Positions 1-6,156 of a stretch of DNA of 7,337 nt are shown here, piece by piece (within the stretch, counting starts at the first letter, position 1; each line of letters begins with the position of its first letter). The notes beneath the pieces were generated by a model. It had not been told where the DNA came from and did not search any database. It worked only from the letters and a program-made list of their open reading frames with translations. A program made the translations under genes and the position numbers. This DNA is from an uncultured Anaerolineales bacterium (GTDB taxonomy: Bacteria; Chloroflexota; Anaerolineae; Anaerolineales; Villigracilaceae), in assembly GCA_938008865.1 (NCBI GenBank), contig CALLJA010000271.1, forward strand, positions 1 through 7,337. Direction: 5' to 3'.

Positions 1-596
1 GGCAGGCGGTCGCGCCACAGGCGGCGGGCCAGCGGCAGCAGGTCGATGTGGGCAAAGTCGGCGAAGGGGTTGGGGATGTGGTGCAGGGTGTAACGCGTGC
101 GCAGCAGCGGCGCGTCGAAGGTCTTGCCGTTGAAGGTCACCAGCGCCTGGCACGGCGCGAGGAAATCGGCCAGCCCCTCCAGCAGGGCGGGTTCCTCCGA
201 GGGATCGCGCAGGAAGAACTGCGCCAGTTGGAACTGGTCGCCCACGAAGCGCGCCACGCCGACCATGAAGGCGTAGGTGCCCGTTCCGCCTGCCATGCCG
301 CTGGTCTCGGTGTCGAGGAAGGCCAGCGACTCGAGCGGCAACTCCGTGATGCGCGGATCATTGGCCCATTGGGTAATGACCGTCAGCGGGTGCGCCGACC
401 TCAACGGGGCCGCGCCGTGGCGGTAACCTGGACCGAAGGCTTGTTCGGCGGTGAAGACCTCGCCGCGCCGCGTCGAGCGGTAACGACCCGCGACGAGCGT
501 CTCGATGCCGCCGCTGCGCCCGGGCGCGGGGACGGGCAGGTCTGCCGCGCCGACCTTGACGCCGAGGGCCTTGAGTTTATCTGCAAGAGAAGGCAT
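1..596 (-). CDS. YprB-like RNase H-fold 3'-5' exonuclease domain protein (3' end beyond window)
   Basis: The first 198 codons are present, starting at ATG 596-594; the C-terminus lies outside the window. Residues 91-198 look like the RNase_H_2 / YprB (COG3359) family, a DEDD-type exonuclease fold. FLDTETSG (92-99) supplies the first two acidic residues (D95, E97). FNGKTFDAPLL (155-165) supplies D161. A conserved HIDLLPLARRLW segment follows (183-194). The last acidic motif should lie past the edge. Residues 1-90 are a variable lead-in seen in this family. The function is probably metal-dependent nucleic acid trimming in the cytoplasm; the substrate is unknown. The start is 21 nt after the stop of the signalling gene and in the same frame, so the two are probably cotranscribed. 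No clear Shine-Dalgarno sequence is visible. A TACAAT hexamer at 609-604 has no matching -35, so I do not call a separate promoter. The family assignment rests on motifs only. Confidence 0.85.
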   Translation of the reverse strand, partial: MPSLADKLKALGVKVGAADLPVPAPGRSGGIETLVAGRYRSTRRGEVFTAEQAFGPGYRHGAAPLRSAHPLTVITQWANDPRITELPLESLAFLDTETSGMAGGTGTYAFMVGVARFVGDQFQLAQFFLRDPSEEPALLEGLADFLAPCQALVTFNGKTFDAPLLRTRYTLHHIPNPFADFAHIDLLPLARRLWRDRL

Positions 597-617
597 GGGG
601 CGAATTGTATCGCGCTT

Positions 618-3600
618 TCAGTCCTTGCCCTCCTGGCTCTGGAGCAGGGAGACGAACTCGGCCACCACCTGCGGGTCGAAGTGGCTGCCCGATTGTTCGA
701 GGATGTGCGCGCGGGTGCGCTCGGCCGACCAACTGGCGCGGTAGGGGCGGTCGGAACGCAGGGCGTCCCACACATCCACCACGGCAAAGATGCGCGCCGC
801 CAGCGGAATCTGCTCGCCCTTCAAGCCGCGCGGGTAGCCCGAGCCGTCCCACTTCTCGTGGTGGCTGTAGGGGATGTCGAGCGCGGGCCGCAGGTAGGCG
901 ATGGGCAGCAGCATGTCAAAGGCATAGGCGGGGTGCTGGCGCATGACCTCCCATTCCTCTGGGGTCAGCGGACCAGCCTTGAGCAGGATGTGGTCGGGCA
1001 CGCCCAGTTTGCCGATATCGTGCAGCAGCGCCCCGCGGCGGATGTGGACCAGTTCCTGCTGGGTGAAGCCCATGCGTTCGGCCAGCCGCAGGGTGAGGTC
1101 GGTGACGCGCTGGGTGTGGCCCTCGGTCTCCTTGTCGCGCAGGTCCATGGCGCGCGACCAGCCCGCGATGGTGGCATCGTAGGCGGTGACGAGTTCCAGG
1201 TTCGACCGCTGCACGCCCTCGAACAGCTGGGCGTTGTCGATGGCGATGGCGGCCTGTCCGCCGAGGGTCTCCAGGTAGCTGAGCCAGTCGTGGTCGGGGT
1301 CGAGGTGTGAGCGGTGGAAGATCTCGAGCACGCCCTTGAGCGTGCCCTTGGCGGTGAGCGGGACGCCAAAGTATTCCACGAAGCGCTCGTCCTTGAGCAG
1401 TACCGAGCGTTTAAAGGACTCGCCCGCAACGGCCAGATTGGACAGGTGCAGCACCTTGCGTTCCAGGCCCACCTGCCCTGCCAGCCCTTCACCCAGGCGC
1501 ATGCGCGAGTGGCGGATGGCCGCGCCGTGGAACCCTTTGCCCGCCACGAATTCGAGCGATTGGCTGTGCGGGTCGAGTAGCAGCACGCAGGTGGCGTCCA
1601 CGCCCAGTTGAGACAGAACCTCGCTGAGCAACACTTCGAGCGAGAGGCGCATGTCGAGGCTGGAACCGATGGCGCGGTCGATCTCGTTCAGCGCGCTGAT
1701 GCGCTTGAGCTGGGTCTTGACCTTGTGCTCGGCCTGTTTGCGTTCGGTGATGTCCTGGGCCACCACCAGGGCGGCCTCGCGGTTGTCCAACTGGAGCGTG
1801 TGCGAGGAGATCTCCACATCGATGATCTCGCCGTTCTTCAGTTTATGACGCCATTCGCCCGAGTGCTGTAGGCTGGGGCGCGGCCTGCTGATATCCTGCT
1901 TCAGGCGCTCCACATCGTTACGCGGGCGGATGTCGGCGATGGTCATGGATAAGAACTCTTCGCGCGAGTAGCCGTATTTCTCGACAGCCGAGTCGTTCAC
2001 GGCCAGGAATTCGAGGGTGCGCAGGTCGTAGGCCCACATCGGATGCGGGTTGTTCTCGAACAGGTAACGGTATTGTGCCTCGCTGCGCCGCAGGGCTTCT
2101 TCAGCCTGTTTGCGTTCGGTGATGTCGGCGGCAATGACCAACACGGCCGCCTCGCCGCCGATCTCGATCATCTCCAGCGAGGCCAGCGCGTCGCGCAGGC
2201 TGCCGTTCTTGTGGCGGATGCAGGCGTCCTGGTTCTGCACGCTGCCGAACCGGCGCAGTTCCTCCATCCAGGCGGTGCGCGCCGCGGGGTCCGCGAACAG
2301 GTTCAGTTCCAGCGCGGTGCGGCCCAGCAGTTCCTGGCGCGTGTACCCCGTGAGCTCTAAGAAGGCCTGGTTAGCGTCCAGCGAACGGCCGTCGGACAGG
2401 CGGAAGATGTGGATGCCAATCGGGCTGGTGTGGAAGACACTGGAGAAACGCGCCTCCGATTCGCGTAGGATCTCGACCGCGCGTTTGCGGGCAGTGATGT
2501 CCTGCTGGGTGGCCACGCGGTAGAGCAGTCGGCCTGCTTCGTCGCGCACGCTGACCACGTCCATTTGCACGGGGTAGACGCTTCCGTTCTTGCGGACCAT
2601 GCGCGCCTCGTATTGCGTGTGGCCCGTGCGGTCGGCCTCGGCGATGCTCGCGCGCACATGTTCGTGGTCGCGCGGGTCGTATTGTTCGAGGATGCTCATG
2701 GACGCGACCTCTTCCACCGTGCGCCCCTGCTGGCGGGCGAAGGCGGGGTTGCAGGTCAGGATGCGGTTGAAGGCGGGCAGGCCGATGGCGATACCGTGCG
2801 CGCAATTCTCGAAGGCGTCGGCCCATTGGCGCGTGACCTTCTCGTTCTCCAGGGTGTCGAGTGCAAAGGAAATATCCAGCCCCATCTCTTCAAGCAGGCG
2901 CGTCTCTTCCGTGTCATTGAACAGGCCCGTTTCGCGCGAAACCAGGTTGAGGACGCCCAGCACCGTGCCCTTCAAGCGGAAGGGCACGGCCGCCGAGGAG
3001 TGATACTCATGCGGGCCGTCGCCCTGGCGCAGGCTTTGGGCCCGCTCGTCGGCCTGGATGTCTTCGCTGGTAAGCACGCGTCCGCTGCGGATCGCGGCGG
3101 CAATCAGGCCGTTTTGGAAATCGCCCTGCCTGAGGTTGACGATGGGGAAGGGCCAGTTGGCCGCGTCCAGGCCGCTGGCGGCGGCGGGACGCACCTCGCC
3201 CGAGGATTCATCCAGCAGGCCCACCCAGGCCAGAGCGAAGCCGCCGAACTGGACCGAGACATCGCAGATGGCGTGGAACAACTCGTCGTGGCCACGCACG
3301 CGCACGATAGCCTGGTTGACCTGGCTGAGGATGGCGTACAGGCGTGTCATTCGGGCGGCCTGCCGCTCGGCGCGCACGCGCTCACTGGTGTCGAGTGAGA
3401 GGATGAACAGCCCTTCGGGCACGGGCTGGATGCTGAGGTCGAACCAGCCTTCCTGCCCGTCGGGGTAGATGAAGCGGGTTTCCAGGCGGGCAGTTGCGCG
3501 TTCGAGCATACAACGCTGTAGGGTAGCGAAGACCGGCGCGCCCTCGATGCCGGGCCACATCTCCTGGTAACGCTGGCCCAGCAATTCATGGTTGGGACGG

Positions 3601-4352
3601 CGGTTGTGCCGCTCGGCGGCGGCGTTCAGATACAGGTAGCGCCAGTCGAAACCGATGATCTGGCAGCCTTCGAGCATGGTATCGAAGGCCGAGCGGAAAC
3701 GCGTCTCGCTGCGTTTGAGTTCCTCGCGGGCCTGGCGACGCTCGGTCATGTCGCGGCTGATGGCGTAGGCTTCCAGGCGGCCGCTCTGCTCATTGACCAC
3801 GAAACGGCTGGTGGTCTCGGTCCAGACGGTCGAGCCGTCGCGGCGGGGCTGGGCCAGTTCGTCGGTGTAGGCCTTGTCCATGCCCTTCTGGAACTCGGCA
3901 ATGCGCGCGGGCAGGACGCTGTTGATGTGTTCCCAACTCTCGGGTAGCAGCGCTTGCTGCGGACTTTCGCGCAGGGCCTCCTCGGGCGTCAGCCCGCGCA
4001 GGCTCTTGATGGACGGGCTGACGTAGGTAAAGCGCCCGGCCTCGATATCCAGGATCCAGACCACATCCGAGATGTTCTCGGCCAGCAGCAGGTAATTGCG
4101 GTTAATGCGGTGCAGCGAGCGGTTATTGATGTGGATCAGCAGGTAGAGCAGCAGGCCCGTCACCAGTACGTAGCCCCAGCCTTTGTAGATGCTGATCTGC
4201 GTCAGACGCTCGTGGCTGCCCTGGGCGATCCAGCTTGCCAGATAATCGGAGGATGGGATCCACAACCCACCTGCCAACAGGTATAGGGTCGTAATCAGCA
4301 GCGCGCCGAGGTCCAGCCGATCCAATCGTAGTTTGTGGACGAGACTTTTCAT
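618..4352 (-). CDS. Membrane-anchored multi-PAS/GAF sensor c-di-GMP phosphodiesterase (HD-GYP)
   Basis: The protein has 1244 residues. Two TM helices (about 16-32 and 57-74) flank a short outside loop. Then come PAS1 (85-208), PAS2 (214-329), GAF1 (340-505), PAS3 (510-624), PAS4 (632-750), PAS5 (755-876), GAF2 (885-1045) and a C-terminal HD-GYP domain (1052-1244). Most PAS units end in a PAC-type D-I/M-T-E/A-R-K/R motif. The HD-GYP residues look complete: H1079, HDIGK at 1111-1115, H1140, HHEKWDGSGYP at 1164-1174 and D1193. Enzymes of this family hydrolyse cyclic di-GMP, so activity is likely. The PAS and GAF domains should sense small ligands, redox state or cyclic nucleotides, but no ligand can be read from the sequence. 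No histidine kinase or GGDEF domain is present. ATG 4352 is preferred over TTG 4364 because GGAGG lies 5 nt before the ATG and overlaps the TTG. The nuclease gene downstream is probably in the same operon. Confidence 0.93.
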   Translation of the reverse strand: MKSLVHKLRLDRLDLGALLITTLYLLAGGLWIPSSDYLASWIAQGSHERLTQISIYKGWGYVLVTGLLLYLLIHINNRSLHRINRNYLLLAENISDVVWILDIEAGRFTYVSPSIKSLRGLTPEEALRESPQQALLPESWEHINSVLPARIAEFQKGMDKAYTDELAQPRRDGSTVWTETTSRFVVNEQSGRLEAYAISRDMTERRQAREELKRSETRFRSAFDTMLEGCQIIGFDWRYLYLNAAAERHNRRPNHELLGQRYQEMWPGIEGAPVFATLQRCMLERATARLETRFIYPDGQEGWFDLSIQPVPEGLFILSLDTSERVRAERQAARMTRLYAILSQVNQAIVRVRGHDELFHAICDVSVQFGGFALAWVGLLDESSGEVRPAAASGLDAANWPFPIVNLRQGDFQNGLIAAAIRSGRVLTSEDIQADERAQSLRQGDGPHEYHSSAAVPFRLKGTVLGVLNLVSRETGLFNDTEETRLLEEMGLDISFALDTLENEKVTRQWADAFENCAHGIAIGLPAFNRILTCNPAFARQQGRTVEEVASMSILEQYDPRDHEHVRASIAEADRTGHTQYEARMVRKNGSVYPVQMDVVSVRDEAGRLLYRVATQQDITARKRAVEILRESEARFSSVFHTSPIGIHIFRLSDGRSLDANQAFLELTGYTRQELLGRTALELNLFADPAARTAWMEELRRFGSVQNQDACIRHKNGSLRDALASLEMIEIGGEAAVLVIAADITERKQAEEALRRSEAQYRYLFENNPHPMWAYDLRTLEFLAVNDSAVEKYGYSREEFLSMTIADIRPRNDVERLKQDISRPRPSLQHSGEWRHKLKNGEIIDVEISSHTLQLDNREAALVVAQDITERKQAEHKVKTQLKRISALNEIDRAIGSSLDMRLSLEVLLSEVLSQLGVDATCVLLLDPHSQSLEFVAGKGFHGAAIRHSRMRLGEGLAGQVGLERKVLHLSNLAVAGESFKRSVLLKDERFVEYFGVPLTAKGTLKGVLEIFHRSHLDPDHDWLSYLETLGGQAAIAIDNAQLFEGVQRSNLELVTAYDATIAGWSRAMDLRDKETEGHTQRVTDLTLRLAERMGFTQQELVHIRRGALLHDIGKLGVPDHILLKAGPLTPEEWEVMRQHPAYAFDMLLPIAYLRPALDIPYSHHEKWDGSGYPRGLKGEQIPLAARIFAVVDVWDALRSDRPYRASWSAERTRAHILEQSGSHFDPQVVAEFVSLLQSQEGKD

Positions 4353-4357
4353 CGCTT

Positions 4358-4362
4358 CCTCC
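4358..4362 (-). promoter_or_regulatory. Shine-Dalgarno sequence that sets the HD-GYP gene start
   Basis: On the minus strand GGAGG is followed by AAGCG and then ATG at 4352-4350. This is near-ideal spacing. It includes the end of an upstream in-frame TTG, so the TTG cannot use it and the shorter 1244-residue protein is the likely product. Confidence 0.8.
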
Positions 4363-4394
4363 AAGGATGATCGTCGTCTGAGCGTGTTCCTCAG

Positions 4395-4422
4395 AGTATA
4401 GCATTTTTGCGGGTAATGGAAA
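4395..4422 (-). promoter_or_regulatory. Candidate extended -10 promoter of the HD-GYP / nuclease operon
   Basis: The minus strand reads TGC followed by TATACT (4400-4395), an extended -10 element one mismatch from TATAAT. TTTCCA at 4422-4417 is a 4-of-6 match to the -35 consensus with a 16-bp spacer. Transcription would start near 4388, giving a leader of about 36 nt before ATG 4352. The AT-rich patch stands out in GC-rich DNA. Confidence 0.6.
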
Positions 4423-4438
4423 ATGAAGGCGGGCGACG

Positions 4439-5122
4439 GTGCGAACTTTCGGGCTTGCGCCGCCGCCCTTGCCGGCAGGGTATATTCCTTTCCCCGGCTG
4501 GAAAGAAGCGCCTGCGGCCGACCCCGCCGCGGGGAAGACCGTGCTGGGTCTGCACCGCTCCAGGGGTGTGGTGTTCAAATTGAGCGCCCTGTTCTCACTG
4601 GATGCCTTCGTGGGCGGGTTGATCGTGCAGAGCATGATCGTCTATTGGTTCCACGTCAGGTTCGGGGTCGAAGCGGGCCTGCTGGGCAGCATCTTCTTTG
4701 GGGCCAATGTGCTGGCGGGCATCTCGGCCCTGCTGGCGGTGCGGCTGGCCGCAAAGATCGGGCTGATCAACACGATGGTCTTTATCCTCATTCCCTCGAA
4801 CATCCTGCTGATGTTGGTGCCGCTCATGCCCAGCCTGGGGGTATTGTTGCTGCGCTTCAGCATTTCTCAAATGGATGTTCCGACGCGCCAGTCTTACACA
4901 ATGGCGGTGGTGGCCTCCGACGAGCGCTCTGCGGCCTCGGGCGTGACGGCCATTGCCCGCTCGGTAGGGGCGGCGCTTTCGCCTGCGCTGACAGGCCTCT
5001 TCTTTGGCACGCCCGCCCTGTTGAGCCTGCCCTTCTTCCTCTCGGGCGGGCTGAAGATCGTGTATGACCTGGCCCTGTTCCAAAGTTTTCAAATGCTCAA
5101 GCCGCCCGAAGAGACGCCTTGA
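4439..5122 (+). pseudogene. C-terminal half of a major facilitator superfamily (MFS) transporter, 5'-truncated
   Basis: The open frame from GTG 4439 to TGA 5122 has 227 codons. From about residue 34 it reads as the second half of an MFS permease: a basic cytoplasmic linker (LHRSRGVVFK), then hydrophobic segments at about 46-70, 80-103, 108-130, 131-150, 167-190 and 192-216 that fit TM7-TM12. QMDVPTRQSY (144-153) and DERSAASGVT (161-170) are typical of the TM10-TM11 loop region. Full MFS proteins have about 400 residues and 12 TM. Here an in-frame TGA at 4424-4426 and the promoter of the opposite gene lie where TM1-TM6 should be, so the N-terminal half is gone. Residues 1-33 are proline/alanine-rich and probably partly read-through of non-coding DNA. 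TM10 also looks a few residues short. There is no convincing ribosome binding site. It is most likely a decaying remnant; a functional six-TM half transporter is possible but less likely. Confidence 0.75.
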
Positions 5123-5140
5123 CTGTGGCCGCTGGTGATG

Positions 5141-5182
5141 AAAAGACCCCGCCCCATTTCAACCTGTGGAAATGAGGCGGGG
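5141..5182 (-). terminator. Intrinsic terminator between convergent genes
   Basis: The arms 5147-5160 and 5169-5182 form a 14-bp stem (CCCCGCC.CATTTC pattern) with a single mismatch and an 8-nt loop. On the minus strand the stem is followed by TCTTTTC (5146-5140), a good U-rich tail, so it should end transcription of the small coiled-coil gene whose stop is at 5200. On the plus strand the tail is only CGCTTTGTG, so it may act weakly for the transporter remnant. Confidence 0.8.
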
Positions 5183-5199
5183 CGCTTTGTGACGAACGC

Positions 5200-5553
5200 T
5201 CAGGCGCTGGGCTTGGCCTTGCGCGCGGGCGTCTTGCGGTCGCTCTTGCGCGTGCCGCCCACCAGTTCATACTCGGGCGAGTCGTCGCCGTAGATGCCCT
5301 TGATGGCCGAGCGCACGCGCTTGGTGCGCTCCCACATGCGCTCGTACAGTTCATCGCGCTGGTTACGGGCTTCGGTCAACTGGTTTTCGAGGTCGGCGAT
5401 GCGCGCCTCCACGGGCTCGGCCTGGGTCAGGTCGTCGGCCAGCATGTCGATGGTCAAGTCGCCAAGAGTCAGATCGGCTTTGATCTTCCTCCAGGCGTCC
5501 ACGATCTTGCGGACGAGTTCTACGATGCTGATGGGGTAGGTCTTTCCTGACAT
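5200..5553 (-). CDS. Small coiled-coil protein of unknown function (117 aa)
   Basis: I do not recognise a named family. The protein starts at ATG 5553-5551. The minus strand carries AAGGAGGAA (5564-5556) just ahead, a near-perfect Shine-Dalgarno sequence, so a longer reading from TTG 5601 is unlikely. Residues 1-45 have an amphipathic helical look. Residues 47-80 are a charged coiled-coil-like helix (EARIADLENQLTEARNQRDE). Residues 80-107 form a segment that looks conserved (VRSAIKGIYGDDSPEYELVGG at its core, shown only in part here: IKGIYGDDSPEYEL). The tail 102-114 is strongly basic (R/K-rich). There is no signal peptide or TM helix, so the protein is cytosolic. The basic tail and coiled coil could suit an oligomer that contacts nucleic acid, but that is a guess. 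It is a single-gene unit with its own promoter and terminator, which supports it being real and expressed. Confidence 0.85.
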   Translation of the reverse strand: MSGKTYPISIVELVRKIVDAWRKIKADLTLGDLTIDMLADDLTQAEPVEARIADLENQLTEARNQRDELYERMWERTKRVRSAIKGIYGDDSPEYELVGGTRKSDRKTPARKAKPSA

Positions 5554-5576
5554 GGTTCCTCCTTTGTATTGTGGGC

Positions 5577-5592
5577 CTGGGGACGCCCCCAG
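5577..5592. repeat. Short palindrome in the 5' leader of the small coiled-coil gene
   Basis: CTGGGG (5577-5582) and CCCCAG (5587-5592) are perfect 6-bp arms around a 4-nt loop. It begins just downstream of the predicted start of transcription (about 5594) and ends 13 nt before the Shine-Dalgarno sequence. It could be an operator or an mRNA-stabilising 5' hairpin. Confidence 0.5.
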
Positions 5593-5600
5593 ATGCCTCA

Positions 5601-5629
5601 AGTATGCCCATAGGCGGCAGGGTTGTCAA
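5601..5629 (-). promoter_or_regulatory. Sigma70-type promoter of the small coiled-coil gene
   Basis: On the minus strand a perfect -35 TTGACA (5629-5624) is followed by exactly 17 bp and a 4-of-6 -10 element CATACT (5606-5601). Transcription would start near 5594, giving a leader of about 40 nt with the palindrome and a strong Shine-Dalgarno sequence. Confidence 0.7.
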
Positions 5630-5731
5630 CTTACAAGTTTGTTATGCCGCGACGCGCCTGGTTCGGCTGCGGGGCGCGCAGATACCCTCGGCGCGGACCC
5701 CAACCTGCCTGGCCTGTATGTCGACCCACCT

Positions 5732-5962
5732 GGGACGCATCCCGAGCAGGTCGGGACGCATCCTGAGGAGGTCAGTACGCGCGCCGAGGAGGTCGGGATG
5801 CGTCCCGACAAAACCAGGATGCGCACCGATCAGGCTGGCGGGCATCCCGAGCGAGTTGGGAGGCTCACCAACAAGGTCGGGACGCATACCGAGGAAGTCG
5901 GGATGCATCCCGACAAAACCAGAACGCGTACCGAGCGCGTCGGGAGGCATCCCCGCGAGGTC
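5732..5962. repeat. Tandem array of eleven 21-bp units with a dyad-symmetric core
   Basis: Eleven units of exactly 21 bp follow each other without spacers, beginning at 5732, 5753, 5774, 5795, 5816, 5837, 5858, 5879, 5900, 5921 and 5942. Two weaker copies may precede (5690 and 5711). The first 12 bp of the unit approximate the palindrome GGGAYGCRTCCC; unit 9 (5900) is a perfect palindrome, GGGATGCATCCC. By hand alignment, columns 2, 6, 7 and 11 are identical in all eleven units, and they are symmetric pairs about the palindrome centre. Columns 4, 12 and 14 are conserved in ten. Columns 5, 8, 10, 15, 16 and 18 vary most. Variation is spread evenly over the three codon positions, so I see no sign of coding selection although several frames stay open. 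The array lies between divergent genes. It resembles iterons or multiple regulator sites; its function is unknown. Confidence 0.9.
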
Positions 5963-5986
5963 TGCGCCTGGAGCGCGGGCGGAGAT

Positions 5987-6043
5987 GCCTGGCGGGCCGC
6001 ACCCTACAATTTTGACAGGTGGGGGCGGCGCGGGCCGCCAGGC
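5987..6043 (+). repeat. 14-bp inverted repeat with 29-nt loop (possible antiterminator)
   Basis: The arms 5987-6000 and 6030-6043 pair over 14 bp with one mismatch (GCCTGGCGG.CCGC type). The right arm overlaps the left arm of the following terminator-like hairpin, so the two structures exclude each other in RNA. GC-rich DNA makes chance pairing a real alternative. Confidence 0.45.
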
Positions 6044-6068
6044 TGGGCCTGGGGCGGGCTTTTGTCTT
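6035..6068 (+). terminator. Terminator-like hairpin upstream of the restriction-modification gene
   Basis: CCGCCAGGC (6035-6043) can pair with GCCT and GGCGG (6047-6050 and 6053-6057), leaving a 2-nt bulge and a 3-nt loop. TTTTGTCTT (6060-6068) follows. It would stop rightward transcription coming from the repeat array before the restriction-modification gene, either as a simple insulator or as part of an attenuator. Confidence 0.45.
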
Positions 6069-6095
6069 GCTGATTTGCTGGTTTTCCTGTATGCT
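6067..6095 (+). promoter_or_regulatory. Candidate promoter of the restriction-modification gene
   Basis: TTGCTG (6067-6072) and TATGCT (6090-6095) are separated by 17 bp and match the sigma70 consensus at 3 of 6 and 4 of 6 positions. Transcription would start near 6102, about 55 nt before the ATG. A TTGACA at 6012-6017 has no -10 at the right distance. This is only a moderate match. Confidence 0.35.
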
Positions 6096-6142
6096 TGAAT
6101 ACGGGACAGCCGCCCATCAGGGGCCTGCCGCCTCTCGAACCC

Positions 6143-6150
6143 AGGAAGGA
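6143..6150 (+). promoter_or_regulatory. Shine-Dalgarno sequence of the restriction-modification gene
   Basis: AGGAAGGA ends 6 nt before ATG 6157. This fixes the start and argues against any longer upstream reading. Confidence 0.75.
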
Positions 6151-6156
6151 TACTCC

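Noticed and set aside
604..609. TACAAT as an internal promoter for the exonuclease gene
   Set aside because: There is no -35-like element at a proper distance, and it would give an almost leaderless transcript.
48..1310. Long plus-strand open frame
   Set aside because: It lies antisense to the exonuclease and HD-GYP genes, whose protein motifs are clear; it has no recognisable domain.
4353..4364. TTG start giving a 1248-residue HD-GYP protein
   Set aside because: The TTG overlaps the GGAGG ribosome binding site of the ATG at 4352.
4423..5067. Alternative plus-strand frame over the transporter remnant
   Set aside because: It shows no hydrophobic helix pattern, while the frame from 4439 gives six TM helices and MFS motifs.
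5554..5601. Longer 133-residue form of the small coiled-coil protein
   Set aside because: It would begin at a TTG inside the -10 region, upstream of the predicted transcription start; ATG 5553 has an almost perfect Shine-Dalgarno sequence.
5732..5962. CRISPR array
   Set aside because: Units are contiguous 21-bp repeats without unique spacers, and no cas gene is nearby.
5552..6098. Plus-strand open frames through the 21-bp array (heptapeptide repeats such as VGTHPEE)
   Set aside because: Two plus-strand frames and one minus-strand frame stay open because the repeat lacks stop codons. Variation among units is equal at the three codon positions, and no Shine-Dalgarno sequence precedes the starts.
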